Assembly (NCBI GenBank): GCA_030715195.1
Contig: JAUYVI010000006.1
Coordinates: forward strand, 434,001 to 498,000
DNA length: 64,000 nt
Origin: Dongia sedimenti
Lineage (GTDB): Bacteria; Pseudomonadota; Alphaproteobacteria; Dongiales; Dongiaceae
Direction: 5' to 3'
The notes beneath the pieces were generated by a model. The model had not been told where the DNA came from. It searched no databases and was given only the letters and a program-made list of their open reading frames with translations. Both the position numbers and the translations under genes were made by a program. This document shows positions 26,449 to 34,864 of the stretch, piece by piece (position 1 is the first letter of the stretch; the number at the start of each line of letters is the position of its first letter).

Positions 26449-27219
26449 TTAAACGTGCAGGTGCGCGCGCACCCAGTCCGCGGCCGCCGCAATGGTATCG
26501 ACCGTGTCGCAGCCCGGATGCAAGGCGATCTCCGGCCGGTCGATCATGACCACCGGAATGGACAGCTCGCGGGCGGCGGCAATCTTGGCGAAGGTGGCGT
26601 CGCCGCCGCTGTTCTTGGTGACGATCAGGTCGATGTCGCGCTCGAGCAGCAGCCGGCGCTCATCGGTGAGGGCGAACGGCCCTTTCGCCACGATCACCTC
26701 TGAACTCAGCAGCGGCAACGGCGCTTCCGGCGGATCCACCATGCGCACGAAAAAATGGGCGCGCGGCAGGTTGGCGAACGCGGCCACTTCCTGCGCGCCG
26801 ACCGAGAGCAGCACGCGCTTGCCCAGCCAGCGGCAGATGGCGGCCGCACCCTGGACGCTCGGCGCCTGGATCCAAGTGTCGTGCGGCTGCTTGCGCCAGG
26901 CCGGGCGCAGCAGGCGGAGCTGCGGCACGCCGCTCTGCCGATGCGCGGTGAGCGCATTGGCGCTGATCGCCGCCGCGAACGGGTGCGTGGCGTTGACCAG
27001 CAGCGAGATCGCATTCTCCTTGAGATAGGCGATCAGGCCTTCGACGCCGCCGAACCCGCCGATCCGGACCGCGCCTTGCGGCAGGGTGGGCGCGCGGGTG
27101 CGGCCGGCCAGCGAGGTGATGACGGAAACCTCCGGCATCGCCGCCAGGCGCTGCGCCAGCGCCAGTGACTCTCCGGTGCCGCCGAGAATGAGGACTCTAT
27201 TATGCGTCGAAGCCGGCAT
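26449..27219 (-). CDS. cobK: Precorrin-6A reductase CobK/CbiJ
   Basis: A 256-residue NAD(P)H-dependent reductase of the macrocycle at C18-C19. It begins VLILGGTGESLALAQRL, and shows ISLLVNATHPFAAAISANAL, RPAWRK and the late TKNSGGDATFAKIAAARELSIPVVMIDRP segment. These are typical of the family, and the length is normal. Its start lies inside the 3' end of cbiD (20-bp overlap), so cbiD-cobK form a leftward two-gene unit, apart from the main rightward operon. Confidence 0.94.
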   Translation of the reverse strand: MPASTHNRVLILGGTGESLALAQRLAAMPEVSVITSLAGRTRAPTLPQGAVRIGGFGGVEGLIAYLKENAISLLVNATHPFAAAISANALTAHRQSGVPQLRLLRPAWRKQPHDTWIQAPSVQGAAAICRWLGKRVLLSVGAQEVAAFANLPRAHFFVRMVDPPEAPLPLLSSEVIVAKGPFALTDERRLLLERDIDLIVTKNSGGDATFAKIAAARELSIPVVMIDRPEIALHPGCDTVDTIAAAADWVRAHLHV

Positions 27220-28321
27220 GGCCCACCGTCTCGCCCGCGCGGTCGATGATCAGCAGCTCGACATCGACCTGCCCGTCGGCCTCGGCCTCGGCAACGTCAC
27301 GCGCCTTTGCCGCCACCCAATCCCCCAAAGCCAGACCGGCGCGCCGTGCGATCGCCAGGGCTTCCATCGCCGTGTTCGCCGCGCGGATCGCGGCGACCGT
27401 CGCGTCATTGGCGCCCAGCGCCGCGGCGCCGGAAGCCAGACCGTCGAGGCTGACCTGGCTGCGTCCGGAATGCAGATCGAGCGCGCCTTCGGCGAGCTTG
27501 CTGATCTTGCCGAAACCGCCGGCCAAGGTGAGGCGCGGGATCGGATGATGCCGCAGATATTTCAGCACCCCGCCGGCGAAATCGCCCATGTCGATATAGG
27601 CGAAGTCGGGCAGCGCATAATGCCGCGCCACGGCGGCCTCGCTGGTCGAGCCGGTGCAGGCGGCGGCATGCGCGAGCCCGGCGGCGCGGATCACGTCGAT
27701 GCCGCGGTGGATCGAGGCGATCCAGGCCGAGCAGGAATAGGGATTGACGATGCCGGTGGTGCCGAGGATCGAGAGCCCGCCCTCGATCCCGAGCCGCGGG
27801 TTCCAGGTCTGCTTGGCGATCTCCGCGCCGTTCGGGATCGAGATGGTGATCTCGACATCCGGCGTCGCGCCGCAACGCGCCGCCACCTCGGCGATCGCAT
27901 CGCGCATCATCTGCCGTGGCACCGGATTGATCGCCGGCTCGCCGGGCGGGATCGGCAGGCCGGGCCGGGTGACGGTGCCGACCCCGGGGCCGGCGCGGAA
28001 CTGCACGCCGCTGCCCTCGGGCAGGCGTCGCACCGTCGCCTGGACCAGGGCCAGATGCGTCACGTCGGGATCGTCGCCGGCATCCTTGATGATGCCCGCC
28101 ATGGCCTCGTTGTCGCGGAGCTCGGACTTCGCCAGGGCGAAGCTCGGGCGCTGGCCCTTGGGCAGCACGATCTCGACCGGGTCAGGAAAATGGCCGGTGA
28201 GCAGGGCCTCGAACGCCGCCTTGGCGGCGGCTGTGGCGCAGGCGCCCGTGGTCCAGCCCCGCCGCAGCGGCTTGGCTGGTGCGTTCGCGCTGTCTTCCTG
28301 GGATTCCGGGCCCGAAGTCAT
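27200..28321 (-). CDS. cbiD: Cobalt-precorrin-5B C1-methyltransferase CbiD
   Basis: A 373-residue enzyme of the early-cobalt route that methylates C1. The conserved opening LRRGWTTGACATAAAKAA and the later DDPDVTHL, GGFGKISKLAEG and AGETVGHAGFDA-type segments are present. I chose the ATG at 28321; a TTG at 28348 would add nine residues and cannot be excluded. CbiD has no counterpart in the late-cobalt route, where CobF acts, so it is one of the best markers of which chemistry this cluster uses. It is divergent from cobA with about 70 bp between. Confidence 0.93.
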   Translation of the reverse strand: MTSGPESQEDSANAPAKPLRRGWTTGACATAAAKAAFEALLTGHFPDPVEIVLPKGQRPSFALAKSELRDNEAMAGIIKDAGDDPDVTHLALVQATVRRLPEGSGVQFRAGPGVGTVTRPGLPIPPGEPAINPVPRQMMRDAIAEVAARCGATPDVEITISIPNGAEIAKQTWNPRLGIEGGLSILGTTGIVNPYSCSAWIASIHRGIDVIRAAGLAHAAACTGSTSEAAVARHYALPDFAYIDMGDFAGGVLKYLRHHPIPRLTLAGGFGKISKLAEGALDLHSGRSQVSLDGLASGAAALGANDATVAAIRAANTAMEALAIARRAGLALGDWVAAKARDVAEAEADGQVDVELLIIDRAGETVGHAGFDA

Positions 28322-28392
28322 GACGTTATTGTAGGCGTCGATGTCCAAAACTGACTAGCCCGGGACCGCGCAATCGGTTCTAAGATCGCCAT

Positions 28393-29235
28393 ATGGAACG
28401 GATTTTGGCCCAACTTCCCGATCTGGAGCCCGGCTGGGTCTGGCTCACCGGCGCCGGCCCCGGCGAGGCCGGCCTGCTGACCTTGCTGGCCGTGAAGGGT
28501 CTCTCCCAGGCCGATGTCGTGGTCTACGATGCCTTGGTCGATCGGTCGATCCTCGACCTCGCGAAGCCCGGCGCCAAGCTCGAATATGCCGGCAAGCGCG
28601 GCGGCAAGCCCTCGGTCAAGCAGCCCGACATCTCGCTGCGCCTGGTGCAACTCGCCCGCGAGGGCAAGCGCGTGCTGCGCCTCAAGGGCGGCGACCCCTT
28701 CGTCTTCGGCCGCGGCGGCGAGGAGGCGATGTCCCTGGTCGAGGCGAATGTCCCGTTCCGCATCGTTCCTGGCATCAGCGCCGGGATCGGCGGCCTCGCC
28801 TATGCGGGCATTCCGGTCACCCATCGCGATTGCAATTCCGCCGTCGCCTTCGTCACCGGCCATGACGCGACCGGCGAAGTTCCGGACTCGGTCGATTGGG
28901 CCTCGCTGGCCAAGGGCGCGCCGGTGATCGTGATCTACATGGCGCTGAAGCACATCGCGCTGATCGCCGACCGCCTGCGGGCGGGCGGTCGCGACAAGAG
29001 CGAGCCGGTCGCCGTGATCAGCAAGGCGACGACGCGCGAGCAGAGCGTGCTCGAGACCACGCTCGGCGCCTGCGCCGATGCCGTCGCGAAGAGCGGCATC
29101 GAGCCGCCGGCCATGGTGGTGGTCGGCCAGGTGGTGCGCCTGCGCGCCGCCCTGGACTGGCTGGGCGCCATCGAAGGCCGCGCGCTTCAGGCCGATCCGC
29201 TCGGCACCCGGCATCACGAGCAGACCGGGTCATAG
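28393..29235 (+). CDS. cobA: Uroporphyrinogen-III C-methyltransferase (SUMT)
   Basis: A 280-residue SAM-dependent methylase that makes precorrin-2 from uroporphyrinogen III, the entry point to corrinoids and siroheme. Family motifs are WLTGAGPGEAGLLTLLAVKG, VVVYDALVD, RLKGGDPFVFGRGGEEA and VPGISAGIGGLAYAGIPVTHRD. No siroheme synthase dehydrogenase/ferrochelatase domain is fused, as expected of a CobA dedicated to cobalamin. It is followed by the second 89-bp palindromic element and then cobB. Confidence 0.95.
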   Translation: MERILAQLPDLEPGWVWLTGAGPGEAGLLTLLAVKGLSQADVVVYDALVDRSILDLAKPGAKLEYAGKRGGKPSVKQPDISLRLVQLAREGKRVLRLKGGDPFVFGRGGEEAMSLVEANVPFRIVPGISAGIGGLAYAGIPVTHRDCNSAVAFVTGHDATGEVPDSVDWASLAKGAPVIVIYMALKHIALIADRLRAGGRDKSEPVAVISKATTREQSVLETTLGACADAVAKSGIEPPAMVVVGQVVRLRAALDWLGAIEGRALQADPLGTRHHEQTGS

Positions 29236-29257
29236 TCCTGTATGCGCGTCGGTAATT

Positions 29258-29346
29258 CGTACCCCCACCCTAACCCTCCCCCGAATCGGGGGAGGGGACT
29301 CTCTTCTCCCTCCCCCGATTCGGGGGAGGGCCGGGGTGGGGGTACG
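29258..29346. repeat. 89-bp palindromic intergenic element, copy 2
   Basis: This is the same length and layout as copy 1 before cobN. The outer arms here are CGTACCCCC and GGGGGTACG, in place of CGCACCCCC and GGGGGTGCG, so the change in one arm is matched in the other and pairing is kept. The two inner palindromes have GAATC and GATTC in the opposite order to copy 1. It fills most of the gap between cobA and cobB. Confidence 0.9.
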
Positions 29347-29363
29347 AGACACCGGCCGTGAGC

Positions 29364-30680
29364 ATGACTCGCGGGCTCATCATCGCCGCACCCGCTTCGG
29401 GCAGCGGCAAGACCGCGATCACGCTCTCGCTGCTGGCCTTGCTGAAGCAGCGCGGCATCGCTGTCTCCAGCGCCAAGGTCGGTCCCGACTATATCGATCC
29501 CGCCTTTCATCAGGCGGCGACCGGCCGACCCTGCTTCAATCTCGATTCCTGGGCCATGCCGCCGGAAACCCTGCGCGGCTTGCTGGCCGAGGCTGCGCAG
29601 GACGCCGATTTGACCGTCATCGAGGGCGTCATGGGCCTGTTCGATGGTGCCGAGATCGGGCCGGGTGGCGCCGGCGGCTCGACCGCCGATCTCGCTTTGA
29701 TGTTCGACCTGCCGGTCGTGCTGGTGATGAATGTGAAAGGGCAGGGCGCCACCGCCGGTGCCGTGCTCGCCGGTCTCGCCCGGCATCGTCCCGGCGTCCG
29801 GATCGCCGGCGTCATCTTCAACCAGGTCGGCGGCGCGGTGCATCGGCAGATCCTCGCCGCCGCGGCGGATGAACTCGGCATTCCGGTGCTCGGCTGTCTG
29901 CCACGCTTGCCCGCTTTGGCCATGCCGGAACGGCATCTCGGTCTAAAACAGGCGGCCGAGATCACGGACATCGCCGCGTTTCTCGCTGAAGCCGCCGTGG
30001 CGATCGCGCCGCATATCGATCTCGCGCGCTTCCAGTCGGTCGCCACGCCGATTGCGGCCGGATCCGGCCTGAGCGCGCTCGGCATCCCGCCGCTCGGCCA
30101 GCGCATCGCCGTCGCCCGGGACGTCGCCTTCGCCTTCGCCTATCCAGCCCAGCTCGAAGCCTGGCGGCGCCAGGGTGCCGCGCTCACCTTCTTCTCGCCG
30201 CTCGCCGATCAGGCGCCGGAGCAAGCCGCCGACGCGGTGTTCCTGCCCGGCGGCTATCCGGAGCTCCATGCGGGCAAGCTCGCCGCCAATGCCGTCTACC
30301 AGGACGGCTTGCGCGCCGCGGCGGCGCGGGGTGCGGTGATCTACGGCGAATGCGGCGGCTATATGGTGCTGGGCGAGCGCCTGACCGATGCCGGTGGTGT
30401 CGCGCATCGGATGGCCGGGCTGCTGCCGGTCGCGACCAGCTTTGCACAGCCGAAGCTGCATCTCGGTTATCGCCACGCCCGCTTGATGGAAGCGGGCCCC
30501 CTGGGCACGCAGGGCGCCGCCTATGCCGGCCATGAGTTCCACTACGCCTCGATCGAACGCGAGACCGGCGACGCGACCCTGTTCCAGGCCAAGGACGCAC
30601 GCGGCAATGCTCTGGCGGCGATGGGCCGTCGCAACGGCCGGGTCATGGGTTCGTTCCTGCATCTCATCAGCGCCGCGTGA
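29364..30680 (+). CDS. cobB: Cobyrinic acid a,c-diamide synthase CobB/CbiA
   Basis: A 438-residue glutamine-dependent synthase that amidates the a and c carboxyl groups. The N-terminal ATP-binding domain opens LIIAAPASGSGKTAITL and has KVGPDYIDPAFHQAATG and VIEGVMGLFDG. The C-terminal glutaminase domain shows FLPGGYPELHA and IYGECGGYMVLGE with the catalytic cysteine. The start is either the ATG at 29364 or a GTG six bases earlier. The 3' end overlaps the next MFS gene (TGATG junction). Confidence 0.95.
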   Translation: MTRGLIIAAPASGSGKTAITLSLLALLKQRGIAVSSAKVGPDYIDPAFHQAATGRPCFNLDSWAMPPETLRGLLAEAAQDADLTVIEGVMGLFDGAEIGPGGAGGSTADLALMFDLPVVLVMNVKGQGATAGAVLAGLARHRPGVRIAGVIFNQVGGAVHRQILAAAADELGIPVLGCLPRLPALAMPERHLGLKQAAEITDIAAFLAEAAVAIAPHIDLARFQSVATPIAAGSGLSALGIPPLGQRIAVARDVAFAFAYPAQLEAWRRQGAALTFFSPLADQAPEQAADAVFLPGGYPELHAGKLAANAVYQDGLRAAAARGAVIYGECGGYMVLGERLTDAGGVAHRMAGLLPVATSFAQPKLHLGYRHARLMEAGPLGTQGAAYAGHEFHYASIERETGDATLFQAKDARGNALAAMGRRNGRVMGSFLHLISAA

Positions 30681-31873
30681 TGCAATCGATCACCGAAGCC
30701 GGATCCGCGACTGCGTCGTCCGTTGCCGTGCGCCGCTGGCCGAAGCCCGGTCCCGGACTCATGGCGGCGCTGTTTCTGTCGGATTCGCTCGCCCGCGCCT
30801 TGCTGGCGCCGGTCATTCCGCTGGAGGCGCTGCGGCACTTCGGCTCCGAGCGCAATGCCAGCTTGATGGTGGCGGCGGCCGGCATCATGGGCGTCATTGC
30901 GACGTTTGCCATCCCGGCCCTGGTCCAGCGCTGGCGGCCGCGCCGGGTCTATCTCGGCGCCATTGCCCTGCTGGTGATCGCACCCGCTTCCATGGCGGTG
31001 GACGGGCTGCTCGGCTTCTCGGCCGGCTGGTTCCTGCGGTCGGTCGCGGCGGCCAGCCTGCTGACCCTGCTCAACCTCTACATCTCCGCCTTCATCCCGA
31101 AGCGGCAGCTCGCCAGTTCCGAGCCCTTGCGCACCTTCGTCTCCGGTGCCGCCTGGGTGGCAGGGCCCTGGATCGGCGTGCGGCTCTACACCATCGATCC
31201 CTTGCTGGTGTTCGGGATCTCCGGCGGCTTCGCCCTGGCGCTGTTCGGCTTCTTCCTCTGGCTGAGGCTCGAGGCGCCGACCGGGATCGCCAGCCGCAAT
31301 CCCTTGAAGAACGTGCGGCGCTACTTCTCCCAGCCGCGCCTCGCTTTGGCCTGGGTGATCAATTTCGGCCGCGAGATGTGGTGGGTGACGATCTTCAATT
31401 ATGGCCCCTGGTATCTGGAAGAGCAGGGCTTTCCGAAGACCGCGGCTGGCGATCTGCAATCGAGCTGCACCGCCTTGCTGTTCCTCACCCTCGGTCTCGG
31501 CTGGCTGGCACGGAAGACCGGGCTTCGGCCCTTCATCTGCGGCGCCTTCCTGATCATCGGCGTGGCGACGGCGGTCGCCGGCTTCGCCGGCGGCTGCCCG
31601 GCGCTGGCCTGGGGCGCGCTGCTGGCCTCGGCTTTGGGCGCGGTCTCCCTGGATTCGGTCGCCGCGGTCACCTTCCTGCGCGCCGTCCGCTCCTGGGAGC
31701 GGCCGCAGATGTCCACCGTCTTCAGCATCTACCGTGATGCGGCCAGTGTCATTCCGCCGGCTTTCTTCGCGGTCCTCCTGACCCTATTCCCCTTGCCGTC
31801 GGTGTTTATTGCGACCGCCGTCTTTGCGTTCCTTTGCAGCCTGCTCGCGCTGTTCCTGCCGCGAAGCATGTAA
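30680..31873 (+). CDS. MFS-type membrane transporter coupled to cobB
   Basis: A 397-residue protein with about twelve hydrophobic segments and major-facilitator organisation (for example LFLSDSLARALLAPVIPLE in segment 1 and WRPRRVYLG in the first cytoplasmic loop). I cannot name a substrate. It starts at the ATG of a TGATG junction with cobB (a GTG three bases earlier is also possible), so it is translationally coupled to a cobalamin gene. It is the second MFS carrier at the end of a cobalamin transcript in this cluster; the two proteins are not obviously similar by eye. Confidence 0.78.
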   Translation: MQSITEAGSATASSVAVRRWPKPGPGLMAALFLSDSLARALLAPVIPLEALRHFGSERNASLMVAAAGIMGVIATFAIPALVQRWRPRRVYLGAIALLVIAPASMAVDGLLGFSAGWFLRSVAAASLLTLLNLYISAFIPKRQLASSEPLRTFVSGAAWVAGPWIGVRLYTIDPLLVFGISGGFALALFGFFLWLRLEAPTGIASRNPLKNVRRYFSQPRLALAWVINFGREMWWVTIFNYGPWYLEEQGFPKTAAGDLQSSCTALLFLTLGLGWLARKTGLRPFICGAFLIIGVATAVAGFAGGCPALAWGALLASALGAVSLDSVAAVTFLRAVRSWERPQMSTVFSIYRDAASVIPPAFFAVLLTLFPLPSVFIATAVFAFLCSLLALFLPRSM

Positions 31874-32033
31874 GTGGGCGCATGGAGAGGCATGTGGATC
31901 TCCGCACAAGCACGTGTGGTGATCAAGCGCACAAATGCCGGCCCCTACATGGACAAGGTCCTGACCGGGGCGTAATTTTACTTGCATTCGGCGCAACCGA
32001 ACCTTCGGCGGCGCCTCGGGGCAGGAGGAACTC

Positions 32034-33275
32034 ATGTTTGGCAAGATTATCGCGGGTGCCGCTGGTCTTTGCCTTCTGGCGATGACCTTCTCTTCGGCGC
32101 AGGCCGAGCCGCGCGTCGCGCTGGTGATCGGCAATTCGAATTACGGGAGCGAGATCGGCAAGCTCCCCAATCCTGTCAATGACGCCGGGCTCATGGAGCA
32201 GGCGCTGCGGCAGACCGGATTCCAGGTCGTAAAAGTGACCGACGCCGACTGGAAGAAGATGAAGCGCGCGATCCAGGACTTCGGCGACAAGCTCGCCGCG
32301 GCCGGACCGGAGGCGACCGGGCTCTTCTTCTATGCCGGGCACGGCGTGCAGGTGCAGGGCCAGAACTACCTGGTGCCGGTCGGCGCGGACATCAGCAAGG
32401 AGGCCGACGTCAACATTGAGTCGGTCTCCGCCGACACGATCCTGCAGCAGATGGAATATGCCGGCACGCGCGTCAGCATCGTGGTGCTCGATGCCTGCCG
32501 CAACAATCCGCTGCAGCGGAGCTTCCGCTCCGCCAGCCGCGGCCTCGCCCCGATGCAGGCGGCACAAGGCTCGTTCATCGCCTATTCCACGTCGCCCGGT
32601 TCGGTGGCGGCGGACGGCCAGGGCAAGAACAGCCCCTATACCGCGGCCTTGGCCAAGACCATCGTGCAGCCGGGCGTCGGCATCGAGGAAGCCTTCCGTG
32701 ACGTTCGCACCCAGGTGATGGCCGCCACCAAGGACAATCAGGTTCCCTGGGATTCGTCCTCGCTGACCGCGCCGTTCTTCTTCAAGCCCGCCGCCGCCCA
32801 GTTCACCACGGCGACCGCGGCACCGGCGCCGAAACCTGCGGCCGCTGCGACGCCGGCGAGCCTGGAGGTTGAGAAGGCGGTGTGGGACGGCATCAAGGAC
32901 AGCAAGGAGGCCGGCGATTTCCAGGCCTATCTGACGCAGTACCCGAACGGCGTCTTCGCGGGTGTGGCCAAGAGCCGGCTGGCGTCGCTCGGCGCCGGCG
33001 TCCCGCGCGAGCAGCCCGCCGTGCCGCAGGAGCAGCCGGCCGCCGCACCGGTCGCGGCCGAAGTCAGCCCCGAACCGGTGGCGGTCTCGGTACCGGCTGC
33101 AGAGGCGCCGGCCGGCGACGGAATCCTGCGCGATTCGAATGGAGTCGACTGCCGGATCATGGATGCCACGCGGTCGCAGGCGGACTGCAAGGGCATCAGC
33201 CGCAGTGGCGGCGGTGGTGGCGGCTACAGTGGCGGCGGCAGCTCCAAGACCTCGGGCAGCCACGGCTGGAACTAG
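32034..33275 (+). CDS. Secreted caspase-like protein 1 (peptidase C14 family)
   Basis: A 413-residue protein with a signal peptide (IIAGAAGLCLLAMTFSSAQA, cut near residue 24) and a caspase p20-like domain at about 25-250. The catalytic pair is intact: His103 in FFYAGHGVQ and Cys155 in VLDACRNNP. After a Pro/Ala-rich linker there is a helical repeat of the type WDGIKDSKEAGDFQAYLTQY that often follows bacterial caspase-like domains. The last 20 residues are rich in glycine and serine. An AGGAGG ribosome site precedes the start. Its close paralogue follows 66 bp later. The substrate is unknown. Confidence 0.88.
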   Translation: MFGKIIAGAAGLCLLAMTFSSAQAEPRVALVIGNSNYGSEIGKLPNPVNDAGLMEQALRQTGFQVVKVTDADWKKMKRAIQDFGDKLAAAGPEATGLFFYAGHGVQVQGQNYLVPVGADISKEADVNIESVSADTILQQMEYAGTRVSIVVLDACRNNPLQRSFRSASRGLAPMQAAQGSFIAYSTSPGSVAADGQGKNSPYTAALAKTIVQPGVGIEEAFRDVRTQVMAATKDNQVPWDSSSLTAPFFFKPAAAQFTTATAAPAPKPAAAATPASLEVEKAVWDGIKDSKEAGDFQAYLTQYPNGVFAGVAKSRLASLGAGVPREQPAVPQEQPAAAPVAAEVSPEPVAVSVPAAEAPAGDGILRDSNGVDCRIMDATRSQADCKGISRSGGGGGGYSGGGSSKTSGSHGWN

Positions 33276-33341
33276 CTTGCATGCTGAGTTGAACATTGGG
33301 CGCCGCCGTCTTGGGCGGCGTCCCGGCAGGAGAAGAAGTTG

Positions 33342-34529
33342 ATGTTGGGCAGGATGCTGGCGGTCGTCGCGGGTCTATGCCTTGGGGCGGCGGCGTTCTC
33401 CGCGGCGCAGGCCGAGCCACGCATTGCACTTGTCATGGGCAACTCCAACTACGGGAAGGAGATCGGCAGCCTTCCCAACCCGGTGAATGATGCCACGCTG
33501 ATGGCCCGGGCGCTGCAGCAGACCGGATTCCAGGTCGTGAAGGTGACTGACGCCGACTGGAAGCAGATGAAGCGCGCGATCCAGGAGTTCGGCGACCGGC
33601 TCACCGCCGCCGGCCCGCAGGCGACCGGCCTGTTCTTCTATGCCGGCCACGGTGTCCAGGTGCAGGGCATGAACTATCTGGTGCCGGTCGGCGCCGACAT
33701 CAGCAAGGAAGCGGACGTCAAGATCGAGACCGTTTCGGCGGACGATGTTCTGGAGCAGATGGAGTTCGCGGGCAGCCGCGTGAACATCGTCATCCTGGAT
33801 GCGTGCCGGAACAATCCCGTCGGGCGGAGCGTCCGGTCGGTCAGCCGCGGCCTCGCGCCGATGGATTCCGTGCGCGGCACTTTCATCGCGTATTCGACTT
33901 CACCGGGCTCGGTGGCGGCGGACGGCGCCGGCGCGAACAGTCCCTACACGGCGGCCCTGGCGAAGACCATCGTTCAGCCCGGCCTCGGTATCGAAGAGGC
34001 ATTCCGTGACGTCCGCGGCCAGGTCATGGCCGCCACGGAAGAGAAGCAGGTGCCCTGGGATTCCTCTTCGCTGACCGCGCCGTTCTTTTTCAAGCCGGCC
34101 GCCGCGCAGTTCTCCACCGCCACCGCTGCGCCGCCTCTTTCCAACATCGAGGCGGACAAGGCGGTCTGGGACGCCATCAAGGACAGCAGGCAGCCGGGCG
34201 ACTATGAAGCCTATCTGTCCCAGTATCCCAACGGCACCTTTGCCGGCCTGGCGCGGAGCCGATTGGCCTCGCTTGGCCAGGGCGCGCCACGTGAACAGCC
34301 TTCGGTTCAGCCCGAGCAGCCTGCGGCGCCGGCCGCCAAGCCGGCGGCCCTCGAACCGCCCGCCAGCGAGCCGCCGGTCAGCGCGACGGTGAGCAGTGCG
34401 CCGGCGAGCTCCAGCAAGATCGAGCTGGATGCCAAAGGCGTCGATTGCCGCATCAATGATTTCACGCGGTCGGAATCCGAGTGCAAGAACACCAAGAAGC
34501 CCAAGAAGCCCAACAAGCCCGGCCATTGA
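33342..34529 (+). CDS. Secreted caspase-like protein 2 (tandem paralogue)
   Basis: A 395-residue paralogue of the preceding protein, nearly colinear over the first 270 residues. It has the same signal peptide layout and the catalytic pair at identical positions, His103 and Cys155. The helical WDAIKDSRQPGDYEAYLSQY segment is kept, and the C terminus is lysine-rich (NTKKPKKPNKPGH) in place of the glycine-rich tail of its partner. An AGGAG ribosome site precedes the ATG at 33342; a TTG three bases earlier is unlikely. A hairpin terminator follows the gene. The pair probably arose by local duplication. Confidence 0.88.
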   Translation: MLGRMLAVVAGLCLGAAAFSAAQAEPRIALVMGNSNYGKEIGSLPNPVNDATLMARALQQTGFQVVKVTDADWKQMKRAIQEFGDRLTAAGPQATGLFFYAGHGVQVQGMNYLVPVGADISKEADVKIETVSADDVLEQMEFAGSRVNIVILDACRNNPVGRSVRSVSRGLAPMDSVRGTFIAYSTSPGSVAADGAGANSPYTAALAKTIVQPGLGIEEAFRDVRGQVMAATEEKQVPWDSSSLTAPFFFKPAAAQFSTATAAPPLSNIEADKAVWDAIKDSRQPGDYEAYLSQYPNGTFAGLARSRLASLGQGAPREQPSVQPEQPAAPAAKPAALEPPASEPPVSATVSSAPASSSKIELDAKGVDCRINDFTRSESECKNTKKPKKPNKPGH

Positions 34530-34864
34530 CTGTCAGTTTAGCCTCGGAATCTCCGACTCTATGCGAGCGCTCGCCGGACGGACGGCGGGCGGTTTCTTTA
34601 CCGAGTCGGGCCGGTACCGCTCAAACAGCGGCATAATTCTTAACTCCTAGCCTTAAAATCCTATGAGCGTTGATTGCCGACAATTGAATCAAAATTGCGC
34701 GGAATTTGCCGAGAATCGCCATTAAAGCATACCCAAATGTGTAATTCGTGGCTGAACCTCGGTTGAGGCCGTCCTGGCGCCGTGATCTCGTAGGGAATGC
34801 ATCGCCGAAGGGTGGGGTTGGGTGAACCCTGGTTGCGGTGTTCGAGCCACGTCAGGGGGGTCCT
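34530..34864. other. Intergenic region before the first RTX adhesin
   Basis: The 335-bp gap begins with the terminator of the caspase-like gene and continues with an A+T-richer stretch (about 34640-34750), the likely promoter region of the adhesin gene. No clear -35/-10 pair or operator could be fixed by eye. The last bases contain the ribosome site GGGGGG ahead of the adhesin ATG. Confidence 0.5.
34568..34600 (+). terminator. Terminator after the caspase-like pair
   Basis: A nine-base-pair stem (CGCTCGCCG with CGGCGGGCG, one G-U pair, loop GACGGA) is followed by GTTTCTTTA. Confidence 0.6.

Noticed and set aside
26160..26492. A 110-codon minus-strand frame in the gap after the MFS gene
   Set aside because: It overlaps the end of cobK and shows no similarity to any family I know. 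Codon use is unlike the neighbouring genes.
32034..34529. The second caspase-like gene as an assembly duplicate of the first
   Set aside because: The two copies differ at many positions, including different C-terminal tails and non-silent changes, so they are true paralogues.
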